Assembly: GCA_003427395.1 (NCBI GenBank)
Contig: BFEA01000251.1
Location: 1,684,550-1,711,360, forward strand
Source: Chara braunii
Lineage: Eukaryota > Streptophyta > Charophyceae > Charales > Characeae
Length of the DNA: 26,811 bases
Direction: 5' to 3'
The notes below the pieces were generated by a model. That model made no database searches, was not told where the DNA came from, and was given only the letters and a program-made list of their open reading frames with translations. Every line of letters starts with the position of its first letter. Position 1 is the first letter of the stretch. Below, piece after piece: positions 9,325 through 17,250 of this stretch. The position numbers and the translations under genes are program-made.

Positions 9325-9339
9325 ACAGAGAGAGAGAAA

Positions 9340-9383
<44 letters not shown>
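9325..9383. repeat. (GA)n microsatellite
   Basis: A near-perfect AG run of about 28 dinucleotides with two interruptions near its start. Confidence 0.97.
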
Positions 9384-9386
<3 letters not shown>

Positions 9387-9439
9387 GACTGCTTACCTGG
9401 TCGGTTATGACCCGCCGTCGACGGACACTACAGTGGGCA

Positions 9440-9650
9440 AGGCTGGTGAGTTTACCTTCCCACGTTCCAGTGGGAGATTCATTCTCATTTTGCACGTTTG
9501 GAGAACAACGGAGCATGTCCTATTGGGGCATGCCCACGTCCGCCATCCTATCGTTACCATCGAGGTCTTCTCGACCCTGGGGCCACCCTCGTCGTCCTGG
9601 TAGTTTCTGCGCCACGTAGTTTACCGTCACGTTCGACTTCGTGACCAATT
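9440..9650. repeat. Dispersed repeat module, copy 2
   Basis: GAGATTCATTCTCATTTTGCAC at 9474 onward (a two-base extension of a 20-base match class) and ACCGTCACGTTCGAC near 9622 parallel the 8560-8740 segment in order and orientation. A further short relative is GGATTCATTCTCAATTGGC near 9218. The copies are diverged and non-coding. Confidence 0.45.
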
Positions 9651-9659
9651 TTGATTGTG

Positions 9660-11240
9660 ACCACCTGCAGTAGTCATCGTGGCTTTCGGTCCAGCACCAG
9701 CGATAGCCGTACCTCGGAGAAGAACGAGGGAAGAACTTACCTGTTGAGCACACAACTTTCGGACTCTAGTGAACGTCGATATTCTTTGGCTCCAATTGGT
9801 AGTAAGCATAGCAGCAGGCGAGTACACTGGTCGGGTGGCACTACCTTGCAGTTTTGAAAGGCGACAACTTGCCTTCTACTGCAAAGGGGGACTAGTGGGC
9901 TATTGACGACTCATCTAAGACCTGGTAGGGTTGAGACAACGGGATTGCTATTTGCCCAGACTACTGGCTACAAGTTAACGATTGTGCCTCTGAGGGCGCT
10001 GACTGAACAAGGCGGCTAAATTTTAGCATAGTTGGGTGCCTGCTTTGCTAAACTATCTGTGTGGCGATTGCTATTGCCAAGTCTCTGCTGTCGCAATACC
10101 TGTTACTGTGCCTTCCGCCACACACCTCGCTACAAGCACCGCTGCGTTTTTCTTTGCTCCTTGCTGCGGGTGCTGTTGGGAGTTGAGTCAAGTGCTGGCT
10201 TCAGGTTGTTGTTACTTGGGAAAGTGAGACTGAGACAACGCTTGCAGTTGAGTGTCACCAGCTTCCGCAGATGGACCATCGACTATTGTTCGGCAGATTG
10301 GGTTTGAGCTACTGATTACTGTTGATGCATGATACCGCAGCTCCTGCGCTCCTTTGCTGTGCCTTCCTACTGTCGTTTTGCTGTGTCTTTTTAGTGCATT
10401 ACGGTGCATTTGTGGTGCGTTGCTGCACGCGGAGTGCGTCGTTGTGCTTTTCACTAAGACACTCACTGAGCACCTGCACAACACTTGTTGGGAGCGGTTG
10501 TCAAGGGCAGGATTTCAGCTGAGTTCATTGTCTCCTATTTTGGGTTTCGAGTAGGGCACAGGTGAGTGCTCTATTTGGACGCAGCCTTCAGGGGTTGAGG
10601 AACGGCGGTTCTGATAGGGGGAGCGACATTACGACCTGGTGGGGTGGTCAGGCTTTGTGTGGAGGTCATACTATGACTTTGGAGATGGTCAGAGGGAGGT
10701 TATTCTGCATTTTAACTGAGGTTTTGACTAGTTTTACGGCGTCAGTTGGCCATCATTGCGAGGCCCTCAGGCGCATCCAAATTTCAAGACCCTCTCCTGC
10801 GAGTTGAGTCCGTCCCTCTCTTGGATCTCGAGAGTCTGACTTTCCTCCTTCTCCCTTCTTAATCTAAGTCTAATCTGAGGTTACGAGAGGAAGGCGGCAG
10901 GCGGGATTGCAACCCGTAGGTCCGCACCAAGACCTTGTGGGAGGCTCACCCACCGATTGCGGGAGCTCTGCCGGAACCCAGGCGGGGTTCTGGAGGCAGG
11001 GAACGTCAGGAGTAATCTCGCTTGCCGCGTGTGATCCCTTCCCCTATTTATTATCTTGGGGTTATCTGAATATAACTATGTAAGGATATTACTTTTTGTT
11101 TTGTTATGTATGTCAGGACATGTGTTTGGGAAGGTTAAATCAACAAGTATATATGAGAGTTCAGATAAACCATTGAGTGAATTCAGACAGAATGAACTGG
11201 GGGAAGGTGGGAGGAAGGTGTATTGCTTGTTTTGAACGGG
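9660..11240. other. No gene seen
   Basis: The region has only short open frames without recognisable domains. There is a strong AG|GTGAGT splice-donor-like site at 10559, but no matching acceptor or coding exon I can support. Confidence 0.5.
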
Positions 11241-11251
11241 TCAACCCAAGG

Positions 11252-11280
11252 CTGGACCCCTCTAGGTTGAGTGGGTTCAG
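11252..11280 (+). repeat. Array hairpin 1
   Basis: Arms CTGGACCC and GGGTTCAG (one G.T) stack on inner stem CTC/GAG with one bulged T. Eleven pairs close the TAGGTT loop. Confidence 0.85.
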
Positions 11281-11328
11281 TGCTGTGTTTTATTTATGTT
11301 TGCTGGGCTGACTGTATGATCTTTGAGG

Positions 11329-11360
11329 GATGGGCCTATCCTAGGTTGGACGGACCAGTC
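11329..11360 (+). repeat. Array hairpin 2
   Basis: The inner stem is TCC/GGA. The outer arms GATGGGCC and GGACCAGTC pair with one mismatch and one bulge. It is a weaker copy. Confidence 0.6.
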
Positions 11361-11384
11361 GCTGTTTTCTTTGGGGTTTTTGAA

Positions 11385-11426
11385 CAGGAGGATGGGCGCC
11401 TTAGGTTGGGAAGGCTCGGATTCCTG
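11385..11426 (+). repeat. Array hairpin 3
   Basis: The inner stem is CCT/GGG with a T.G pair, and the outer stem is CAGGA/TCCTG. The middle part pairs poorly. Confidence 0.55.
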
Positions 11427-11475
11427 GTGTTTCTTTTGATAGGCTTGAGGTGTGTTTTCTTATGAGGGAGACAAA

Positions 11476-11524
11476 GGCATGAGACTAAGCGTACCCTTAG
11501 GTTAGGGCGGCTTAGTCATAAGCC
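11476..11524 (+). repeat. Array hairpin 4
   Basis: The middle stem is GACTAAGC/GCTTAGTC (8 bp, perfect), the inner stem is CCCT/AGGG, and the outer stem is GGC/GCC. Confidence 0.9.
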
Positions 11525-11583
11525 ATGAACCAAGTGGGTAACCAGAGTATAGACTTTGATATATATTATTGAATTTATATCTT

Positions 11584-11622
11584 CTGACAGATCGGGCACC
11601 CTAGGTTGGGAAAGCGAGTCAG
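11584..11622 (+). repeat. Array hairpin 5
   Basis: The inner stem is CCC/GGG. The outer arms are CTGAC/GTCAG, with TCG/CGA between them. Confidence 0.7.
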
Positions 11623-11687
11623 TAAAGTGAGGTAGAACAAAAAGAGAAGAGAAGTGAATGAAGAGTATAATGAAGGTAACTTGGGCA

Positions 11688-11722
11688 GGTTGAGCGTACC
11701 TTTAGGTTAGGGCGGCTCAATC
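11688..11722 (+). repeat. Array hairpin 6
   Basis: The arms GGTTGAGC/GCTCAATC are 8 bp with one G.T, and the inner stem CCTT/AGGG has one T.G. Confidence 0.88.
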
Positions 11723-11791
11723 ATATGGTCGTGATAACAAAAGGGGCAGAGAGTTAGTATAAATCTTCTTTTATTTTCCCTTCTAAACAAG

Positions 11792-11840
11792 AGGCAGAGT
11801 TGGATGTCTCCCTAGGTTGGGTAGGTCTGACTATCTGCCT
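11792..11840 (+). repeat. Array hairpin 7
   Basis: AGGCAGAGTTGGA pairs with TCTGACT plus CTGCCT across a 2-base bulge (13 pairs, two of them G.T). The inner stem is CCC/GGG. This is the longest stem in the array. Confidence 0.88.
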
Positions 11841-11898
11841 AAGAAGAAAGAAAATCATAAAGTTTGTGCAAGTATTCATGGTTGTTTAAATTGTTGTT

Positions 11899-11944
11899 AC
11901 GGAGGCTAAGCGTACCCTTAGGTTAGGGCGGCTTAGCCATACGT
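11899..11944 (+). repeat. Array hairpin 8
   Basis: The middle stem is GGCTAAGC/GCTTAGCC (8 bp, perfect), the inner stem is CCCT/AGGG, and the outer stem is ACG/CGT. Confidence 0.9.
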
Positions 11945-11958
11945 CGTTGTACTTGTTC

Positions 11959-12007
11959 AGGCAGACCAGACGTACCCTTAGGTTAGGGCGGTCTGGTCAC
12001 ATTGCCT
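11959..12007 (+). repeat. Array hairpin 9
   Basis: The middle stem is GACCAGAC/GTCTGGTC (8 bp, perfect), the inner stem is CCCT/AGGG, and the outer stem is AGGCA/TGCCT. Confidence 0.9.
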
Positions 12008-12050
12008 TATGTAGCTTAAATTGTATAGGCTAACTAGGCGCACCCAAGCT

Positions 12051-12084
12051 GGCTAGGCACACCCCTAGGTTGGGGCAGTCTACC
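12051..12084 (+). repeat. Array hairpin 10
   Basis: The inner stem is CCCC/GGGG. The outer arms GG-C-TAG and CTACC pair with one bulge. A partial duplicate of the left side precedes it at ~12034-12050. Confidence 0.6.
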
Positions 12085-12106
12085 CCTATGCTTCATGTCG
12101 TCAGTT

Positions 12107-12156
12107 AAGCAAAAGCCAGACACACCCTTAGGTTAGGGCAGTCTGGTTATATGCTT
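12107..12156 (+). repeat. Array hairpin 11
   Basis: The middle stem is AGCCAGAC/GTCTGGTT (one G.T), the inner stem is CCCT/AGGG, and the outer stem is AAGCA/TGCTT. The outer stem differs from hairpin 9 by a compensated base pair (G-C to A-T). Confidence 0.9.
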
Positions 12157-12175
12157 TATGTATATAGTTTATGTT

Positions 12176-12202
12176 GGGCACACCCTTAGGTTAGGGCAGC
12201 CT
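12176..12202 (+). repeat. Array hairpin 12
   Basis: The inner stem is CCCT/AGGG. The outer arms GGGC/GCCT form only four pairs (one G.T). It is a weaker copy. Confidence 0.6.
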
Positions 12203-12234
12203 CGTTGTGCGTACTTTACTTGTTTACCTAGGTA

Positions 12235-12271
12235 GGCCAGACATATCCTTAGGTTAGGGCCTTGTATGACC
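12235..12271 (+). repeat. Array hairpin 13
   Basis: The inner stem TCCT/AGGG includes a T.G. The outer arms GGCCAGACA/TGTATGACC pair 7 of 9, with the only clear C-A mismatch in the array. Confidence 0.65.
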
Positions 12272-12362
12272 ATATGCCATAAGAAAGGGGGACATAAAAA
12301 GGGAAAAGGAACTGAGTGACTTAACAAACTACTTGGCTCAAAATGATGTGGGATTGCGAGAG

Positions 12363-12401
12363 ATGTTTGGTTGTGCATGCTTTGGGCTCTCACATTGGGG
12401 C
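12363..12401 (+). repeat. 39-bp dispersed repeat, copy 2
   Basis: It is identical to 4509-4547, in the same orientation, about 90 bases after the last array hairpin. The rest of 12272-12660 shows nothing recognisable. Confidence 0.85.
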
Positions 12402-12665
12402 ATCTTTTGAATAGGTTAGTTATTTTAGATGCTAGCTAAGAGCTGGAGCTATAGGTGGATGAGATGGATGATGGGAGGGAAGCTTGGGGCAGAATAGGAT
12501 TGACCCTGCTAGGAATTAGGATCAGTGTCAGCTCACATATAGAGGTCGTGCAGATTATCGCTGATTCTACTTACCAAGCAAGTGTCAGAAGTTGGTCCCA
12601 AGTATAGTTTTGCTTGGTCTATCTGTTTTCAGCTTTGTATAAATCTTGGCAGCCTCCTGCTCCTA

Positions 12666-12860
12666 CGGGAAGCGCTGCCGAAATTTCTACAAATCTGAAA
12701 GAGTTGGCTATTTTTGGACTCATGGAAATTTTGAAAAGACACTTTTCCTTCGGGAAGCGATGCCGAAATTTCATAGAATTTAAGGAGTTAGAATATTTAT
12801 GGCTAGGAGAAATTTGGCAATCCACCCAGAGTAGGGGAGATGCTGTCGAAATTCTCCATA
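12666..12860 (+). repeat. ~84-bp tandem repeat, three units
   Basis: CGGGAAGCGMTGCCGAAATT occurs at 12666 and 12751, with a diverged copy ending in GAAATT at 12853. GAAATT is spaced 85 and 83 bp apart. The intervening parts share GAGTTRG…TATTT…TGGA. Unit lengths are not multiples of three, so the open frame 12614-12877 across it is probably incidental. Confidence 0.65.
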
Positions 12861-12877
12861 TCAATGAGGGAGGTTGA

Positions 12878-13640
12878 AAGAAAGGTTAGTAGAGGAGCTA
12901 GGCTACGAGTTGGAGCACGTTCTCCACTTGGCTTGAACATAGTAGTGGCTTTCCTTGACCTGTACTGTGATGCAGGTTTTCACACCCGATTGAAGGCTCG
13001 AATTGTTCGGCCTGATTCTACGAAAGGATCATCTTTTTGTTATCACTGATAACAGGTCGGTTGTCGATTCGTCGGTTTACGACTCAACTTTCCTATTTCT
13101 CCTGCCTCTCAACCTAAGGCCTTGGCCCTTGCCGGGTTTTATGCTTTCTTAAGGTTTTTCACCCAGATTCTTTATAAATGGCCATTTCTTAAAGACTGAG
13201 TATTTTGTTGACGGCTGGTGGGGAAATGGTTGGGCTCGTGTGCTTGAGGCAGGGTGTGAGTTGCAGGAGGCTGAAAAGTTGACCCCTTTAGTGTGTGTGA
13301 TGTGGTTTGAATGCTGTGTATATGATTGGAGGTATGTATGGAAGAGTCTCGATTGAGTCATAATGAGTGACTATGTTTTGGATTCAGATGGGCAAACCAC
13401 ACAACTGTCGTGAGAGTGAATTACCCCACAACCTTTTGTTTGAGTGAGATTGTCTTTTCCCATCCTAATAATGTGATAGTCAGAGTGGGCGTACACACGG
13501 GTAATCAAGTTTTCACCTGCCATCGTTTAGTACTCCTTTTCCTTTTTCCTCGGTGGAACGATAAGGTTCCGGGCGGAAGGATTAGTGTGTCGCTGGTGAT
13601 GCGCCAGACAACTCACCACCGCTCTGAATCCCTTCCTGCC
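12878..13640. other. No gene seen
   Basis: Open frames are short and unrecognised. No repeats or RNA-like structure stand out. Confidence 0.45.
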
Positions 13641-13647
13641 CTAGGGA

Positions 13648-13790
13648 CCATCTTACCCCGCACCCTTTGGGGCATCTCAGGGTGCAGAAGATGGTAAGGC
13701 CCTCAGGCCTGTTTTGCGCCCGCTGAAGGCTAACCCCATTAGCGCGCGCTTCAGCGGACGCTGGAGCGTCGAGAGCGACCCCATGGCTCA
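13648..13790 (+). other. Multi-hairpin module A
   Basis: Consecutive hairpins are CCATCTT/AAGATGG (13648-54, 13688-94) enclosing GCACCC/GGGTGC, AGGCC-CTCA-GGCCT (13697-13710), CGCTGAAG/CTTCAGCG (13721-28, 13749-56), and GACGC-TGGA-GCGTC (13757-13770). The last is followed by GAGAGCGACCCC. The order and flanking text match module B at 14263-14395. It could be a structured RNA or a duplicated foldback repeat; it matches no RNA family I recognise. Confidence 0.55.
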
Positions 13791-14201
13791 AACGAGGCCA
13801 CTCGGGTATGGGCATTCATGATTGCTTACACAAATCCGCATTGTTGGTCGGTATGCGTAGGTTCTGCGTCCGCGCCGCTTTATGTTAACCCGTGCGCAAC
13901 ACTTACCAATTTCCGCGCGAGAAAGTAATGGGACGAGCAAAGAGGGCAAAGGCGCGTAATGGCCAGTAGACCCAAAGTTTCGGCAGCGTGAAACGACGCG
14001 TGGGTAGGGTATCAGTCCTAGTCGGCCTATGGGAATCCGCGTACGAACCTCCAACGTCTCGAACGTCGGTTTGCCTATGGGTCTGAGTATGGGCATCACC
14101 TGCACGCACCTTTCGCGTTGGCCTACCGCTTCCCTTTGGAACGGCGATCAGACTATCTACAGTTGATTCCTCTAAGTTTTCATGGTTGGACGTTGTAGTC
14201 C

Positions 14202-14243
14202 GTGGTAGCCGTCAAATTCAAACCCCTTGATTTTGGCTACCAC
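14202..14243. repeat. Inverted repeat, 9-bp perfect arms
   Basis: GTGGTAGCC at 14202-14210 pairs exactly with GGCTACCAC at 14235-14243 around a 24-base loop. It lies just upstream of module B. Confidence 0.85.
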
Positions 14244-14262
14244 GACAGCCCTAAAGCTGTGT

Positions 14263-14395
14263 ACTCAACCCCTCTGCACAGGGTGCAGAAGAGGGTGTGG
14301 TCTTCAACCGCACATGGCGGTTGTCTTGCGTCGAGAGATTACCCCTCAAAGCGCCTGTCAGCCGACACTTGAGTGTCGAACGCGACCCTCAAGAT
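14263..14395 (+). other. Multi-hairpin module B
   Basis: Hairpins TCTGCAC-AGG-GTGCAGA (14273-14289), CAACCGC-ACATG-GCGGTTG (14305-14323) and GACAC-TTGA-GTGTC (14364-14377) occur in the same order as in module A. Linkers are shared (GGGTGCAGAAGA, and GTCGA then GCGACCC), but the stem sequences differ. The third hairpin of module A is not clearly kept. Confidence 0.55.
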
Positions 14396-14479
14396 TATTA
14401 AGGGCCGCGAGGCTCCGAGTACCACATAGTACCCCATCAGCGCGAGTGCTTGCGTATGCCCGCATGGCTGGTTGATATG

Positions 14480-15190
14480 AGGAGGCCATGCGCCCTCACG
14501 ACTCTTATACAAAAATCCCGCACGCGATACCTATCTGAGTCTCACGGCATAAAATTATGGGTCGGATACTGAAGGGACTAGGAGTATTGTGGTGTGGTGG
14601 CGTCGTTTGTGGTGTTTGTTTTGTGTATTTCCATGTATTATATGTGGGTAGATGTGAGTGTTGTGGTGTAACGCGTGGTGTGTGTGATGCGTCCTAGTCG
14701 ACCGGCGCCGAGTCGCGCTTGGGACCTCAGCCCCCCAGAGCATCGATTCGCGTGCGGGTTCGATCTTTGGGTGTTCGAGCGCGCGTAACCCCTATGCTAC
14801 AACGAACGAGAAACGCCCTCGGTTGGGCCACCTTTGCAATTGCATATGAAAAGCCTTCGCATGTGGTTCAGTAGCTCGACGGGGATACGCCCACCTAAGG
14901 GATGGTGACAACTCCCGCAGGTGGAGGTAAGCGGTGCCTCGCGTGACCCTGTCCTGTCGTAGGGGCTTGCGAGAGGTACGGCTGGCGCACTCGGCCGGAG
15001 CGGCTAACGCTCTTCGCGACAAGTCCTGCATAATCCTGTGTGATGCGGTCGGGAGGGTTCCCGTGCGGGACCGATGCGCTCGACAGCGCTGCAGGTATAG
15101 TAGTAGCATCCGCAGTAGTCTTCAACGTTGGGCGTTAGTAGGAGCTAGAGTAGCGTTGGAGAGAGAGAGATGGTTGGCGGAGGCCTGGGA
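14480..15190. other. No gene seen
   Basis: GGGTTCGATC near 14757 resembles a tRNA B-box, but no A-box or arms accompany it. The rest has no recognisable feature. Confidence 0.45.
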
Positions 15191-15540
15191 GACTTACCTG
15201 TGGTGCCATGGCTCCAGCTTCGTCGTCGATGTACCTGCAACAAGGCGCCACCTTCACGGGTTAGTATCGGACTGAGAGAAAGAGAGTTTTTTTTCTTCCT
15301 CTTCTAAGTCCACCATCTCTTCCTCACCCTCTTGCCACCCGACTTCTCAGTATCTGCAGACTACGAGAGAGCGAGATTGGTGACTTTTGGACTTGACGAC
15401 ATTTGGATCCAGACTCGACATTGGGATTCAGACATTTGATGAGGGATTATTTGGGACCTGTATCGAAGACTTTGTGTTGACGACATTCCCATCTTCCCCT
15501 CTTCTTCGTCTAACCCCCCTCTTCTTCGTCTATGTATGGT

Positions 15541-16010
15541 TGGGGACAAGCGCATTCTACCTGTGTGAGCGCCAGGCCCCTTCACACCATGGAATGGTGA
15601 TGATGTATGTTTGGTCTACATTGCAACATTGAATGTTCGGATCATTGGTATTGAAGCCTTCTGCTGTGCTATCTTGTATTATGTGAGAGAGGTCGGTTCT
15701 TGTTTTGGTCTGCACCGTTACGGTATGCGACACATGACCTATTGACCCTTCAGAGGACGTATGGCTAGTCGACCTTTCGAATGTTCGTTGGGGACTAGGG
15801 CATTCTACCTGTGTGAGCGCCAGGCCCCTTCACACCATGGATGGTCTGCATTGCAACATTGAATGTTCGGATCATTGGTATTGAAGCTTTCTGCTGTGCT
15901 ATCTTGTACTATGTGAGAGAGGTCGGTCCTTGTTTTGGTCTGCACCGTTACGGTATGCGACACATGACCTATTGACCCTTCAGAGGACGTATGGCTAGTC
16001 GACCTTTCGA
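15541..16010. repeat. Direct tandem duplication (~222-240 bp), includes LTR sequence
   Basis: Unit 1 (15541-15780) and unit 2 (15789-16010) are nearly identical. Unit 1 has an extra ~20 bases near 15594-15612. The last ~45 bases of each unit (from CCTATTGACCC) match the family B LTR, so the copied segment spans a junction between LTR and unrelated DNA. Confidence 0.92.
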
Positions 16011-16147
16011 AAGATCAATTGTAAATTTGCCATTTTAGGAAACTTGCAGACGATTCCGAAGACTTCTAAACAACTAATTTACGAATCAAATCCACACGAC
16101 GCAAGCTGTACACACAAAACATTTGTACACGGTTTTAGGGACAGGTC
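15968..16147 (-). repeat. Family B 3' LTR fragment (180 bp)
   Basis: This aligns without gaps to 23463-23642 over 180 bases, with about 22 differences by eye, mostly transitions. In the minus orientation it lies directly downstream of the family B pol, where the 3' LTR belongs. Both ends are truncated: at 16147 it abuts pol with no polypurine tract, and below 15968 it is replaced by the duplicated sequence. Confidence 0.8.
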
Positions 16148-17250
16148 AGAATAGATCATGTTTTAGTATTCGGTTTATGTCATAGGTGCTATCCATATCT
16201 GGCGGAATCATAGATCTCTGTGAAGGAAATTGTTCACTAGTGACACAGGGCAGCAACTTTGATGCATGAAAGACTGGATATGTATAGAGGTGAGCTGGAA
16301 TTTCTAGTATATGATGGTCCATCCTTTCCAGGCCACGACCCTCTGTACATGGGCAAGGGCTTTTGTGAGATGTTTTCTTCTGGTGCAAATTCCATTGACT
16401 TGACCCAGACTAAGGTGCCTACCCTGAACTGCGAGGGTTTGTGATGCTTATTTGCTTGCTCAATCATGTGATGCTGGACTTTTCTAAGGTTTTCTATCGT
16501 CTTTTCGGCTTCCTTCTCGTGCTGCAGAGCAAACTCTCTTGTATCGCGAGGTAACCTTTGAATCTGGTCCCGCTTCAGTCCTTCAAACGGCCTACATTGT
16601 CTAAAGGACTTATGCAGCTCATTAGGTGTTTTGGAAGTAGCTAGGTGTACGCTAGGTAGTAGCTACTTTGGGAAGCATTTCATCCCAATTGACTTGATCG
16701 GGTCTAATATACATTGTGAGTAACTGCTGCAAGACCTTATTCATTTGTTCGGTTTGGCCGCTTGTCTTTGGATGACGACCTGTTGACAACAACAACTTTC
16801 ATGAGATCTTGCCAGTTCTGACTGGTAAACCGCGAGTCTCTGTCACTAACTATTGAAAGTGGTATGCCATGCTCACTTATGCAGAATTAAAAAAACTTCT
16901 TGATAACTAATTCAGTCTTTGCCTCTGCGGGCAATGGTATGAAGATTTCATATTTGGTAAATCGATATATTACGACCATGATTTTACTGTGTCCATGCCT
17001 ACTCTTGACCCCTGTATCCATGAAGTCTATGGAAACAAACTCTTCGTGTCCTCTTGGGATAGGCAAGGGTCTTCGAAGACCTAGGGGTGCTCTTGTCGTT
17101 GTTTTGTTGCGTTGATAGACTTTACAACTGCGGACATACTCTATACAATCTACTTCATGCCATGCCATGCCATTTATACGACATCGATAGGTTGGCTAGT
17201 GTCTTTTGCCGGCCACAGTGTCCTTTTGTATCATGGATTTCCCGTAAGAT
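16146..17250 (-). pseudogene. Integrase with truncated C-terminal (chromodomain-like) tail
   Basis: From the N-terminus there is HDTKGHCGRQKTLANL near 17190-17230 (zinc-binding His), then a CKVYQRNKTTT segment in which the second zinc Cys is Tyr. The core follows with SIDFMD (first Asp at 17025-17027), IVSDRDSRFTSQNW (second Asp near 16850) and HPKTSGQTEQM near 16755 (Glu). The DNA-binding C-terminal part reads HKPSQFRVGTLVWVKSMEF. A tail with DINRIL resembles the first strand of a chromodomain and then breaks off at 16146. Frames change near 17168, 16800 and 16330, and several stops interrupt it. Integrase would insert the element cDNA; this one lacks a zinc ligand, so it should be inactive. 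Confidence 0.9.

Larger units (their letters stand above)
11252..12271 (+). repeat. Array of 13 hairpins with invariant TAGGTT loop and covarying arms
   Basis: Thirteen copies share a loop TAGGTT at 11263, 11342, 11402, 11498, 11602, 11703, 11813, 11919, 11979, 12066, 12129, 12187 and 12250. The loop is closed by an inner stem that changes together on both sides: CTC/GAG, TCC/GGA, CCC/GGG, CCCC/GGGG, CCCT/AGGG, CCTT/AGGG. Outside a small internal loop (often GTA or ACA on the left and CG or CA on the right) comes a second stem of 5-8 bp whose sequence differs between copies but pairs within each copy. Some copies have a third, outer stem. Spacing falls into ~60 and ~80-110 bp classes. Spacers share only short text such as ATGCTTTATGT. 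No protein is encoded. The function is unknown. Confidence 0.85.

Noticed and set aside
11252-12271. Hairpin array as a CRISPR array
   Set aside because: Repeats are not identical, the conserved part is a short loop core, spacers vary from ~30 to ~80 bases, and the surroundings are eukaryotic with no cas genes.
14745-14765. tRNA gene from a B-box-like GGGTTCGATC
   Set aside because: No A-box at the right distance and no acceptor or anticodon stems.
17187-17192. A fourteenth TAGGTT hairpin
   Set aside because: TAGGTT occurs inside integrase coding sequence and the bases next to it do not form the inner stem.
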